From the NCBI RefSeq assembly GCF_014648995.1, contig NZ_BMSE01000006.1:1-64000 (forward strand): 64,000 nucleotides of DNA, given 5' to 3'. Shown piece by piece: positions 44,970 through 53,490 of the stretch. The notes under the pieces were generated by a model that saw nothing but the letters and a program-made list of their open reading frames with translations, searched no databases and was not told the DNA's origin. How positions within the stretch are numbered: the stretch's first letter is position 1; each line of letters opens with the position of its first letter. Position numbers and translations under genes: made by a program. Origin of the DNA: Streptomyces massasporeus (GTDB lineage: Bacteria > Actinomycetota > Actinomycetes > Streptomycetales > Streptomycetaceae).

Positions 44970-45250
44970 TCCACGAGCGGCCTCAACACCCGTCAGGGTA
45001 GGGGCTGCTGGAGCCGGAGGCTTCTCTACCGCACCCGTGGCGGAGCTAACAAGCCGCTCGGTATGTGACGGGTGTCACCGCATGAGTTTTGGAAAGTGCG
45101 GTACTTACGCCCCGCCTACAAAGGGTCAATTTAATATGTGCAATTGCACTCTGTCCGGGGTGCCGCACACAGACGATCCGACACCCCTCCCCAGGCTCCT
45201 ACAAGGCCGCTCACAGCAGGTGCGACAGACCCACCCCGGGCGCACAAAAA
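44970..45250. other. Intergenic stretch with palindrome, no gene seen
   Basis: The gap to bldC contains an unusually AT-rich segment (about 45110-45155) ending in the perfect 12-bp palindrome GTGCAATTGCAC (45138-45149). A small RNA or protein-binding site is possible. No coding frame is supported. Confidence 0.35.
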
Positions 45251-45286
45251 AGATCGCGCTGGACCCGGCGGAGTCCAGCGCGATCT
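45251..45286 (-). terminator. Terminator of bldC
   Basis: A perfect 14-bp stem (45251-45264 with 45273-45286), 8-nt loop, followed on the minus strand by six T residues. It lies about 147 bp past the bldC stop. Confidence 0.88.
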
Positions 45287-45432
45287 ACGACGCACCCTGT
45301 TGTATGCCTGCAAAGCTCTGACTGGCTTGGGCGTGGGGCCTGTTGGGGCAGGATCCCGCGTCGCTTGGAGCAGTGGTCCGGACGCCGCGGCCGGTTGGGG
45401 GAACCAGCCGGTTTGCCCGGTTATTCAGTTGT

Positions 45433-45639
45433 TCAGGCCTCGCTGCGCTGCTGCGGGATGCCCGCGAGCAGAGCGCGGACCTCGGCCTCGCGGTAGCGCC
45501 GATGCCCGCCGAGCGTGCGGATCGACGTGAGCTTGCCGGCCTTCGCCCACCGCGTGACCGTCTTGGGGTCGACACGGAACATGGTGGCGACCTCAGCCGG
45601 GGTCAGCAGCGGCTCGGCATCAGGGGTGCGAGCGGTCAT
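45433..45639 (-). CDS. bldC: Developmental regulator BldC
   Basis: 68 aa, matching Streptomyces BldC in length and sequence: LLTPAEVATMFRVDPKTVTRW (MerR-type HTH) then LTSIRTLGGHRRYREAEV (wing). It lacks the MerR effector domain. BldC binds head-to-tail on direct repeats and holds back entry into sporulation in favour of vegetative growth. ATG 45639 has GAGGAGG 6 nt upstream. It is monocistronic with a leader inverted repeat (45657-45676) and about 600 bp of gene-free DNA upstream. Confidence 0.97.
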   Translation of the reverse strand: MTARTPDAEPLLTPAEVATMFRVDPKTVTRWAKAGKLTSIRTLGGHRRYREAEVRALLAGIPQQRSEA

Positions 45640-45656
45640 GAGCGGCCTCCTCGGGA

Positions 45657-45676
45657 GAACCGAACCTTCTCGGTTC
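45657..45676 (-). promoter_or_regulatory. Inverted repeat in the bldC leader
   Basis: GAACCGA (45657-45663) and TCGGTTC (45670-45676) form 7-bp arms about 18 nt before the bldC ATG and next to its ribosome site. It could be an RNA hairpin or a regulator site. Confidence 0.5.
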
Positions 45677-45870
45677 TTTCCTCTAAATTCTGCACCTTGA
45701 CCCGCGTTGCCCGAAATGGCGGACGCGAGTCGAGTCGGTTATAGGACGAACGGCTTGTCCTCGGCACTACAACTACACCATCTGTCCAGCCGCGTCGGCC
45801 AAACCGATGGAATTGCCCCTCCAGGTGTTCATCAGCGACGGAAGCCGATGGACCATGCCATAGCGGACAG

Positions 45871-45897
45871 TCACACCGCTGTGACGATCAGTCACAG
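45871..45897. promoter_or_regulatory. TGTGA/TCACA half-site array upstream of bldC
   Basis: TCACA (45871-45875), then CTGTGAC-GATCA-GTCACAG (45879-45897), give three alternating Crp-like half-sites. The main pair is spaced one base wider than the Crp optimum. The array is about 240 bp before bldC. The rest of 45677-46238 shows no gene. Confidence 0.4.
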
Positions 45898-46238
45898 GGT
45901 GATCAGGAAGTCACCAGACCCCCCAAAGCGTGCAATGCTGAGATTCCGCCCATAGTGCAGCACTACAGGACGGAAGGAGTCCTCCCCGGACTCCTTGTCC
46001 TATTTTGGCATGAGGAGGGGCAAGGGACGCAAGAGCCTCGTACGTGTAGTCCGTCACGCTTGGCCTACTTGAGAGGTCTGCCCGGATCGGGCCCTACGTC
46101 CCTTGTTGACGAAGTCTCAGGAGACGCACAGCCCGCTTCAGGAACTCGGTGCGAGGACGAAACCCCAAATCGGGCGGTTCGTCAAACGTCAGTTCGTGAC
46201 CGAATGCGAGCGGTCTGTACGGACATCAAGGTCAGGCG

Positions 46239-47084
46239 TCAGTTGGCCGACCGCAGATTCCGTACGGAACGCCACCGCTCCACGAGCCGGGCGTACGCCT
46301 CCCCCGCACCGGCCCCGTCGCCCCGGCGCAGCGCGGCGATGCCCGCGGCCACGTCCGCCGCGGAGTGGTCGTCCTCCAGCGTCCCGGCCGGCACCACGTG
46401 CACCAGGCCGCCGTAGTCCAGCTCCACGAGCGAGCGCGGGTGGAACTCCTCCAGCCAGCGGCCGACGTCCATCAGGCCGTCGATCAGGGGTCCTTCGTTC
46501 CTCGCCTCCCGCAGGGCGCGCAGGCCCCGGGCCACCCGCCGCCGGGCCTGGACCATGGGAGTGCGGTAGCGCAGCACGGGCGGGCTGTCGTCGGACGCGC
46601 CCTTGTCGTACTCGCGCTCCTCGTCGGAGACCAGCACGAACCAGTTGATCGGCACCTGCCAGGTGGCCGTCCGGATCCACGGCCGGGCGTCCGGGTTGAT
46701 CGTCAGCCAGCGCTCGTAGTCCTGGGCCGCCTGACGCCGCAGTACCGGCGGCAGGACCGCGTCCATGACCGGCGGGGGGAGCTCCTCGGAGAGCTCGTCC
46801 AGGGCCAGCCAGCCGCGCAGCCGGGTGCGCCAGGGACAGACGCAGACGACGCCGTCCACGTCGAGGACGAAGGCGTCGTCGCTCTCGTGCACCGGCACCG
46901 GGACCGGCGGGGTGGGGGCCAAGTCGGCGAGGGCCCGGCGGAGTTCGTCCTGGTACGAGGGGCGGTCCGTGCGGCGGGCGTAGCGGGCCCACTGGCTGCG
47001 CTCCGGCTCGGGGAAGGCGGCCAGCGGTTCGTACACGCGCAGGTAGGTCGCGTAGGGGACGATCACCGAGGTCACCTTGGGCAC
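46239..47084 (-). CDS. Conserved hypothetical protein of the bldC-vdh region
   Basis: About 281 aa, soluble, with no signal or membrane segment and no motif I recognise. The start VPKVTSVIVPYATYLRVYEPLAAFPEPERSQWARY and later SPPVLRYRTPMVQARRRVARGLRAL, GLMDVGRWLEEFHPRSLVELDYGGL look like a conserved globular protein. The first 69 codons of the open frame (up to 47291) overlap a repeat element and are excluded; GTG 47084 has AGGGAG 5 nt upstream. It is divergent from vdh. Function is unknown. Confidence 0.75.
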   Translation of the reverse strand: MPKVTSVIVPYATYLRVYEPLAAFPEPERSQWARYARRTDRPSYQDELRRALADLAPTPPVPVPVHESDDAFVLDVDGVVCVCPWRTRLRGWLALDELSEELPPPVMDAVLPPVLRRQAAQDYERWLTINPDARPWIRTATWQVPINWFVLVSDEEREYDKGASDDSPPVLRYRTPMVQARRRVARGLRALREARNEGPLIDGLMDVGRWLEEFHPRSLVELDYGGLVHVVPAGTLEDDHSAADVAAGIAALRRGDGAGAGEAYARLVERWRSVRNLRSAN

Positions 47085-47256
47085 GCCTGCTCCCTCCCCC
47101 GCGCACCGCCGTGAAAACCTGCGGAACCACTCACGATCGCGCGGGAAATCTATGCAAATCGTCGCACGGGTGTACTCCGGTCGGAGGTGATCCTGTGCAC
47201 GGTGCGGTCGGCGGGCCCGCCAGGCTCTAATCTCATGCTCAACAGTCCCCGCCACC

Positions 47257-47290
47257 CTCCCCCACAGCCAAAAGCGCGGGGGGACCCCCA
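47257..47290 (+). repeat. Short variant of the palindromic dispersed repeat
   Basis: Ends CTCCCCCA and GGGGGGACCCCCA match the elements at 12561, 18538 and 59029, but the middle is different (CAGCCAAAAGCGC). It lies about 45 bp before the vdh start. Confidence 0.6.
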
Positions 47291-47335
47291 CGGGAGCTGG
47301 TCTCCACCCGCCGCACCTACTCAGGAGTCACCACA

Positions 47336-48442
47336 GTGACCGACGTAACCGGCGCACCTGCTGATGTACTGCACACCCTGTTCCACTCGGACCAGGGCGG
47401 TCATGAGCAAGTCGTGCTCTGCCAGGACCGTGCGAGCGGCCTCAAGGCCGTCATCGCCCTCCACTCCACCGCCCTGGGCCCCGCGCTCGGCGGTACGCGC
47501 TTCTACCCGTACGCGAACGAGGCCGAGGCCGTCGCCGACGCGCTGAACCTCGCCCGCGGGATGTCGTACAAGAACGCCATGGCCGGTCTCGACCACGGCG
47601 GCGGCAAGGCCGTGATCATCGGCGACCCGGACCAGATCAAGAGCGAGGAGCTGCTCCTCGCCTACGGCCGGTTCGTCGCCTCCCTCGGCGGCCGCTACGT
47701 CACCGCCTGCGACGTCGGCACGTATGTCGCCGACATGGACGTCGTGGCCCGCGAGTGCCGCTGGACGACCGGCCGCTCGCCGGAGAACGGCGGCGCCGGG
47801 GACTCCTCCGTCCTCACCGCCTACGGCGTCTACCAGGGCATGCGGGCCTCCGCTCAGCACCTGTGGGGCGACCCCTCGCTGCGTGGGAAGCGGGTCGGCA
47901 TCGCCGGCGTCGGCAAGGTCGGCCACCACCTGGTGGAGCACCTGCGGGCCGAGGGCGCCGAGGTCGTCATCACCGACGTGCGCGAGGAGGCCGTGGGGCG
48001 GATCCTCGCGGCGCACCCGACGGGCGTGACGGCCGTCGCCGACACCGCGACCCTGATCCGCGCCGAGGGCCTCGACATCTACGCCCCGTGCGCGCTCGGC
48101 GGTGCCCTGAACGACGACACCGTCCCCGCGCTCACCGCCAAGGTGGTCTGCGGCGCCGCCAACAACCAGCTCGCCCACCCGGGCGTGGAGAAGGACCTCG
48201 CCGACCGCGGGATCCTCTACGCGCCGGACTACGTGGTGAACGCCGGCGGTGTCATCCAGGTCGCGGACGAGCTGCACGGCTTCGACTTCGACCGGTGCAA
48301 GGCGAAGGCGTCGAAGATCTTCGACACCACGCTGGCCATATTCGCACGTGCGAAGGAGGACGGTATTCCGCCGGCTGCCGCGGCCGACCGGATCGCCGAG
48401 CAGCGGATGCACGACGCGACCCTGGCCCGCCGGGGGCGCTGA
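47336..48442 (+). CDS. vdh: Valine (branched-chain amino acid) dehydrogenase
   Basis: 368 aa of the Glu/Leu/Phe/Val dehydrogenase family. The catalytic lysine region is GGTRFYPYANEAEAVADALNLARGMSYKNAM, with GLDHGGGKAVI; the NAD fold is RVGIAGVGKVGHHLVEHL. It deaminates Val (also Leu and Ile) to the keto acid with NAD+, supplying acyl-CoA starter units for fatty acids and polyketides. GTG 47336 has GGAG 8 nt upstream. From memory, its neighbours match the S. coelicolor vdh locus. Confidence 0.95.
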   Translation: MTDVTGAPADVLHTLFHSDQGGHEQVVLCQDRASGLKAVIALHSTALGPALGGTRFYPYANEAEAVADALNLARGMSYKNAMAGLDHGGGKAVIIGDPDQIKSEELLLAYGRFVASLGGRYVTACDVGTYVADMDVVARECRWTTGRSPENGGAGDSSVLTAYGVYQGMRASAQHLWGDPSLRGKRVGIAGVGKVGHHLVEHLRAEGAEVVITDVREEAVGRILAAHPTGVTAVADTATLIRAEGLDIYAPCALGGALNDDTVPALTAKVVCGAANNQLAHPGVEKDLADRGILYAPDYVVNAGGVIQVADELHGFDFDRCKAKASKIFDTTLAIFARAKEDGIPPAAAADRIAEQRMHDATLARRGR

Positions 48443-48492
48443 GGCCGGGGCGGTGCGGGACTGATCCCCGCAGTGTCGTACGTTTGGCCGGT

Positions 48493-48539
48493 ACCCGCCG
48501 GTGGGCAGTTAGAGAGAACTCTCACTTCTACCGGCGGGT
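48493..48539 (+). terminator. Terminator of vdh
   Basis: Outer 10-bp stem ACCCGCCGGT/ACCGGCGGGT and inner GAGAG-AA-CTCTC hairpin, about 50 bp past the stop. The 48540-48761 remainder holds a 14-bp palindrome CTCTCCGCGGAGAG (48678-48691) and the DUF3073 promoter region. Confidence 0.65.
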
Positions 48540-48761
48540 CGACCGTCGATAAGTGGTTAAAATCGCGGTTGACCAGCGAGGACGGGGCGCCTCGAAGGTC
48601 CTGGGCGCGGGCACGTCATGCGGGCGACGTACCGTATGGGCGCGGGCTCAGGTACCGTGGAAGCCCTACGGACCGGTCTCTCCGCGGAGAGTCCGTGCCG
48701 GACCATGAACGCGTGTCAAGACTCTGGGGCCGTCGAGCCCCGTCGTTGAGGGGGTCGAGCC

Positions 48762-49013
48762 ATGGGGCGCGGCCGGGCCAAGGCCAAGCAGACGAAGGTC
48801 GCCCGCCAGCTGAAGTACAACAGCGGTGGGACTGACCTCTCACGCCTGGCCGAGGAGCTGGGTGCATCGCCTTCGAATCCGCAGCCGCCTAACGGCGCGC
48901 CGCCGATCGAGGACGATGATCAGGACGACGACCTGTACGCACGGTACGCCGACCTCTATGAGGACGACGACGACGAGGACGACCAGTCCTCGCAGCATCG
49001 TCGCGGCGCTTGA
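48762..49013 (+). CDS. DUF3073 small protein
   Basis: 83 aa. A basic conserved head MGRGRAKAKQTKVARQLKYN is followed by a very acidic tail (EDDDQDDDLYARYADLYEDDDDEDD). This matches the actinobacterial DUF3073 family, of unknown function. The charge split suggests nucleic-acid or chaperone-like binding. It is convergent with purM. Confidence 0.9.
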   Translation: MGRGRAKAKQTKVARQLKYNSGGTDLSRLAEELGASPSNPQPPNGAPPIEDDDQDDDLYARYADLYEDDDDEDDQSSQHRRGA

Positions 49014-49030
49014 CCCTGCACTGAGCACTT

Positions 49031-49063
49031 ACCCGGTCGGTGACTGAAGGTCACCGACCGGGT
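49031..49063. terminator. Bidirectional terminator DUF3073 / purM
   Basis: A perfect 14-bp stem (49031-49044 with 49050-49063) and 5-nt loop between convergent genes. Confidence 0.88.
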
Positions 49064-49096
49064 TCTGTGCTGCCTGCAGGGCCATGACCCCGTGTC

Positions 49097-50176
49097 TCAG
49101 CTCGCGTAGTCACCGATCAGGGCGGCACCGGTGGGGTGCTCGCCCCGGTCCGTGATCTCTCCGGCCACCCAGGCGTCCACGCCGCGGTCGGCCAGCGTCG
49201 TCAGGGCCACGTCCACGGACTCCTGCGGCACGATCGCGATCATGCCGACGCCCATGTTCAGGGTCTTCTCGAGCTCCAGGCGCTCGACGCTGCCCGTGCG
49301 GCCGACCAGGTCGAAGATCGGGGCCGGGGTCCAGGTGGAGCGGTCCACGATCGCGTGCAGCTCGTCCGGGACGACCCGGGCGAGGTTGGCCGCGAGGCCG
49401 CCGCCCGTGATGTGACTGAAGGCGTGCACCTCGGTGGTGCGCATCAGGGCCAGGCAGTCCAGCGAGTAGATCTTCGTCGGCTCCAGGAGCTCCTCGCCGA
49501 GGGTGCGGCCGAGCTCCTCGATGTGCGCGTCCAGCGCCAGGCCCGCCTGGTTCAGCAGGACGTGGCGGACGAGGGAGTACCCGTTCGAGTGAAGACCGGA
49601 GGACGCCATGGCGATCACCGCGTCACCCGTCCGGATGCGATCCGCGCCGAGCAGCCGGTCGGCCTCCACGACGCCCGTACCGGCGCCGGCGACGTCGAAG
49701 TCGTCCTCGCCCAGCAGGCCCGGGTGCTCGGCCGTCTCGCCGCCGACCAGGGCGCAGCCGGCGAGCACACAGCCCTCGGCGATGCCCTTGACGATGGCGG
49801 CGACCCGCTCGGGGTGGACCTTGCCGACGCAGATGTAGTCGGTCATGAACAGCGGCTCGGCGCCGCAGACCACGATGTCGTCCATGACCATGGCGACCAG
49901 GTCGTGGCCGATGCTGTCGTAGACGCCCAGCTGGCGGGCGATGTCGACCTTGGTGCCGACGCCGTCCGTGGCGGAGGCGAGCAGGGGCCGCTCGTAGTTC
50001 TTCAGGGCGGAGGCGTCGAAGAGGCCGGCGAAGCCGCCGAGGCCGCCGAGGACCTCGGGGCGCTGGGCCTTCTTCACCCACTCCTTCATCAGTTCGACGG
50101 CGCGGTCGCCGGCTTCGATGTCGACGCCCGCGGCTGCGTAGCTGGCGCCGCCCTCGGCAATGGGTTTCTCAGACAT
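49097..50176 (-). CDS. purM: Phosphoribosylformylglycinamidine cyclo-ligase PurM
   Basis: 359 aa. It makes AIR from FGAM with ATP (step 5 of purine synthesis). Seen: SYAAAGVDIEAGDRAVELM, the ATP/substrate loop GVGTKVDIARQLG, DDIVVCGAEPLFMTDYI, and GGETAEHPGLL. The C-terminal domain has NMGVGMIAIV. It follows purF by 45 bp on the same strand and is probably in one operon with it. Confidence 0.97.
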   Translation of the reverse strand: MSEKPIAEGGASYAAAGVDIEAGDRAVELMKEWVKKAQRPEVLGGLGGFAGLFDASALKNYERPLLASATDGVGTKVDIARQLGVYDSIGHDLVAMVMDDIVVCGAEPLFMTDYICVGKVHPERVAAIVKGIAEGCVLAGCALVGGETAEHPGLLGEDDFDVAGAGTGVVEADRLLGADRIRTGDAVIAMASSGLHSNGYSLVRHVLLNQAGLALDAHIEELGRTLGEELLEPTKIYSLDCLALMRTTEVHAFSHITGGGLAANLARVVPDELHAIVDRSTWTPAPIFDLVGRTGSVERLELEKTLNMGVGMIAIVPQESVDVALTTLADRGVDAWVAGEITDRGEHPTGAALIGDYAS

Positions 50177-50221
50177 GGCTAAGCAGAACCTTCGTGTCGT
50201 ACGGCAGGTGTTACGGGCCGT

Positions 50222-51751
50222 CTACGGGCGGCGGATCGCGTCGGCGGCGGCCGTGGCGGCCGGGCCGGCGGCCAGCTCCGTCTCCAGCAGCTGCTTGCCG
50301 AGCAGCTCGGGGTCCGGGAGCTCCATCGGGTACTCGCCGTCGAAGCAGGCGCGGCACAGGTTCGGCTTGGCGATGGTGGTCGCCTCGATCATGCCGTCGA
50401 TGGAGATGTAGGCCAGGGAGTCGGCGCCCAGGGAGGTGCCGATCTCTTCGATCGTCATGCCGTTGGCGATGAGCTCGGCGCGGGTGGCGAAGTCGATGCC
50501 GAAGAAGCAGGGCCACTTCACGGGCGGCGAGGAGATCCGGATGTGGACCTCGGCCGCGCCCGCCTCGCGGAGCATGCGGACCAGGGCCCGCTGGGTGTTG
50601 CCGCGCACGATCGAGTCGTCGACGACGACCAGGCGCTTGCCCTTGATGACTTCCTTCAGCGGGTTCAGCTTCAGGCGGATGCCCAGCTGGCGGATGGTCT
50701 GCGAGGGCTGGATGAACGTCCGGCCGACGTACGCGTTCTTGACGAGGCCGGCGCCGAACGGGATGCCGGAGGCCTCCGCGTAGCCGATCGCCGCGGGCGT
50801 GCCCGATTCCGGGGTCGCTATCACCAGGTCGGCCTCGACGGGCGCTTCCTTGGCGAGCTTGCGGCCCATCTCCACGCGGGAGAGGTACACGTTCCGGCCG
50901 GCGATGTCGGTGTCCGGGCGGGCCAGGTACACGTACTCGAAGACACAGCCCTTGGGCTTCGCGTCCGCGAATCGGGAGGTCCGCAGGCCGTTCTCGTCGA
51001 TGGCGACGAACTCGCCCGGCTCGATCTCCCGGACGTAAGCGGCGCCGCAGATGTCGAGGGCGGCGGACTCGGAGGCGACGACCCAGCCGCGCTCCAGCCG
51101 GCCGAGGACCAGCGGGCGGATGCCCTGCGGGTCCCGGGCCGCGTACAGGGTGTGCTCGTCCATGAAGACGAGCGAGAAGGCACCCCGGACCTTCGGGAGG
51201 ACCGTGTGAGCGGCCTCCTCGATGGTCAGCGGCTTGCCGTCCTCGTCGACCTGGGCCGCGAGGAGCGCGGTGAGCAGGTCGGTGTCGTTGGTCGCCGCGA
51301 CGCGCGGGGTGCGTCCGCCGTCCTGCTTGGGCAGGTCGGCGACCATCTCGGCGAGCTGGGCGGTGTTGACGAGATTGCCGTTGTGGCCGAGCGCGATGGA
51401 TCCGTGTCCGGTCGCGCGGAAGGTCGGCTGGGCGTTCTCCCAGACGGAGGCACCGGTGGTCGAATAGCGGGCGTGACCGACCGCGATGTGACCCTGGAGC
51501 GAACCGAGGGAGGTCTCGTCGAAGACCTGGGAAACCAGGCCCATGTCCTTGAAGACGAGGATCTGTGAGCCGTTGCTGACCGCGATTCCCGCGGATTCCT
51601 GGCCTCGATGCTGGAGGGCGTAGAGCCCGAAGTACGTGAGCTTGGCGACCTCTTCGCCCGGAGCCCAGACACCGAAGACGCCGCAAGCGTCCTGGGGGCC
51701 CTTCTCACCGGGGAGCAGGTCGTGGTTGAGTCGTCCGTCACCACGTGGCAC
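50222..51751 (-). CDS. purF: Amidophosphoribosyltransferase PurF
   Basis: 509 aa. It is the committed step, PRPP plus glutamine to phosphoribosylamine. A 22-residue propeptide precedes the catalytic Cys in DACGVFGVW, as in the B. subtilis-type enzyme. GATase: RHRGQESAGI-like HRGQESAG, GHARYSTTG. PRTase: VVVDDSIVRGNT. Cysteines that may hold an Fe-S cluster are present (CVFEYVY, CRACFDGEY, among others). GTG 51751. It is first in a purF-purM pair. Confidence 0.97.
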   Translation of the reverse strand: MPRGDGRLNHDLLPGEKGPQDACGVFGVWAPGEEVAKLTYFGLYALQHRGQESAGIAVSNGSQILVFKDMGLVSQVFDETSLGSLQGHIAVGHARYSTTGASVWENAQPTFRATGHGSIALGHNGNLVNTAQLAEMVADLPKQDGGRTPRVAATNDTDLLTALLAAQVDEDGKPLTIEEAAHTVLPKVRGAFSLVFMDEHTLYAARDPQGIRPLVLGRLERGWVVASESAALDICGAAYVREIEPGEFVAIDENGLRTSRFADAKPKGCVFEYVYLARPDTDIAGRNVYLSRVEMGRKLAKEAPVEADLVIATPESGTPAAIGYAEASGIPFGAGLVKNAYVGRTFIQPSQTIRQLGIRLKLNPLKEVIKGKRLVVVDDSIVRGNTQRALVRMLREAGAAEVHIRISSPPVKWPCFFGIDFATRAELIANGMTIEEIGTSLGADSLAYISIDGMIEATTIAKPNLCRACFDGEYPMELPDPELLGKQLLETELAAGPAATAAADAIRRP

Positions 51752-51814
51752 GCCACCGAGTGTAGGCGAGGTCGACCACTGGTCCGAATTGGGGATACCG
51801 GACTTTCCGGTGGA

Positions 51815-52588
51815 TCACCGCTCGGCGACCGCTCGCACACTCGTACCGTTTTCGCTGGTCAGCGTGAGGGTTTGGTGATCGACTCCGTACTTCAGCTTCC
51901 CGTCGAAAAGTCGCAGCAGCGTCTTCTCGCCGTCCATGAGTGAGTCTTCGCACATCATTCGGGTCGTGGCCGGGGGGCCGACGGTGATATGGCCGTCGCG
52001 GACCGTGGCCTTTGCGTTCACCTTGTTGCAGCCGAGGCTGCCGGAGACCGTGCCCTTCTTCTCGTCGAAGGTGAGGTGGGCCCGGCCGTCGGCGTTCGGG
52101 GTCGTGACGGTCCACTTGGTGCCGGCCAGCGGGGCGTCCTTGGCCCTGGTCAGGTGGACGGTGTCGCCCCCGGCGGTGGTGAGGGTGAGGCGGTCGTCGT
52201 CCACCTTCGCCTTCAGCTCCTGGTCGGAGAAGGCCCGCGCGAGGGTCGTCTCGAACTCCATGGGCTTGTTCTCGCAGGCCATCTCGGTGGACCTGGTCTT
52301 GCCCAGCCGGACGCGGTCGCCGTCGACGGTGGCCTCGGCGCTGAAGTTGTTGCAGCCGAGGCTGCCCTCGGCCCGGCCCTTGTCGATGGTCACGTGGGCG
52401 CCGGTGGGGGCCTTCTGCGTCCTGCCGTCCGCGGTGACGCTGTCCACGCTCCACCGCACACCGGTGACCGGCTTGTCGGCACCGACCGAGCCGCTGCCGC
52501 CGTCCGCCTTCTCGCTGCCGCAGGCCGCCATGAGCGGGACGAGCATGGCGGCGGCCGTCAGGGTCATGCGCTGCTTCTGCCTGTCCAT
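51815..52588 (-). CDS. Lipoprotein with two META/HslJ domains
   Basis: 257 aa. The signal peptide ends in lipobox LMAACG. Two META-type repeats follow (about 40-140 and 145-257), each with a conserved G-S-L-G-C-N-x-F/V core (EGSLGCNNFSAEA, SGSLGCNKVNAKA) and a later M-A-C-E or M-M-C-E motif. The paired cysteines may form disulfides. Family members are linked to envelope stress or protease-inhibitor-like roles; the function here is unknown. The gene is separated by 63 bp from purF, upstream in transcription. Confidence 0.85.
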   Translation of the reverse strand: MDRQKQRMTLTAAAMLVPLMAACGSEKADGGSGSVGADKPVTGVRWSVDSVTADGRTQKAPTGAHVTIDKGRAEGSLGCNNFSAEATVDGDRVRLGKTRSTEMACENKPMEFETTLARAFSDQELKAKVDDDRLTLTTAGGDTVHLTRAKDAPLAGTKWTVTTPNADGRAHLTFDEKKGTVSGSLGCNKVNAKATVRDGHITVGPPATTRMMCEDSLMDGEKTLLRLFDGKLKYGVDHQTLTLTSENGTSVRAVAER

Positions 52589-52682
52589 GCCACTTCGACG
52601 GGTGACCCGGGGGGATCGGTTCCCCTTACGGCGGGGATTCCTTCTTATGCCATGAGCAATCAGGCGGACGGGCGGCAGACGC

Positions 52683-53480
52683 TCAGGCCATCAGCGGCAG
52701 GAGGGCCGACAGGTCCGCGCGCTCCCCGCTCGCGCTGACCTTGGCGTCCCGGAGTGCCTCGGCCCAGGTCAGCCGCCCAGTCGCCAGCCGGATCCAGGTC
52801 AGTGGATCCGTCTCGACGACGTTGGGCGGGGTGCCCCGTGTGTGCCTCGGCCCCTGGACGCACTGCACCACCGCGTACGGCGGCACCCTCACCTCCGTCG
52901 AACCGCCGGGTGCCTTGGCGGCGAGCGCGTCGGCCAGCAGCCGGGTGCAGGCGGCCAGGGCCTGGCGGTCGTAGGGGATGTCCAGGCCGGGGACGGCGGC
53001 GTTGAGGTCGTCGGTGTGGACGACGAGTTCGACGGTGCGGGTGACGAGGTAGTCGGCGAGGGGCAGGGCGCCGGCGCTGGTGGCGAGCAGCCGGGTGCCG
53101 GGGTGGGCGGCGAGGTCGGCGGTGAAGCGCTCCTCGACGGCCGCGAGGTGGGCGGCCGGGTCGGGGTGTCTCTCGGCCAGCTCGCGGGCATGGGCGGCGA
53201 TGTCCGGGGCGTCGGCCACGATCGCGGCGGGCCAGTCGAGCAGCGTGCCGTCCTGTTTGGCCGGCTCCGGCAGGCCGGTCAGACGGGAGACCGCCGCGAG
53301 GCTCATCCCGGCGTGGGCCACCAGGTCCCGGACGGTCCAGTCGCTCAGCCGGGTGGGCAGGGCGAGCTGCTCGGGGGTGAGTCCGGCGGCAGCGGCCCGT
53401 ACGTTCCCGAACTGGGCGAGCACCGCCGTGCGGATCTTGGCGGGGTCGTAGCTGCGGGTGCGCTTCTTGGCCGGTGGCAT
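52683..53480 (-). CDS. Maleylpyruvate-isomerase-like mycothiol-dependent protein
   Basis: 265 aa of the MDMPI/DinB-like family with a C-terminal SCP-like domain. Seen: TPEQLALPTRLSDWTVRDLVAHAGMS (metal ligand His of the four-helix bundle) and LVTRTVELVVHTDDLNAAVPG. The C-terminal part ends with TDPLTWIRLATGRLTWAEALRD, typical of SCP2-like tails. A thiol-dependent transfer or detoxification reaction is expected; the substrate is unknown. It follows the M23-like gene by 10 bp, so it is probably in the same operon. Confidence 0.82.
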   Translation of the reverse strand: MPPAKKRTRSYDPAKIRTAVLAQFGNVRAAAAGLTPEQLALPTRLSDWTVRDLVAHAGMSLAAVSRLTGLPEPAKQDGTLLDWPAAIVADAPDIAAHARELAERHPDPAAHLAAVEERFTADLAAHPGTRLLATSAGALPLADYLVTRTVELVVHTDDLNAAVPGLDIPYDRQALAACTRLLADALAAKAPGGSTEVRVPPYAVVQCVQGPRHTRGTPPNVVETDPLTWIRLATGRLTWAEALRDAKVSASGERADLSALLPLMA

Positions 53481-53490
53481 GGGGGTCAGC

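Noticed and set aside
45955..46416. Possible gene in the gap upstream of bldC
   Set aside because: No homology signal or ribosome site, and the frame runs into the opposite-strand gene at 46239.
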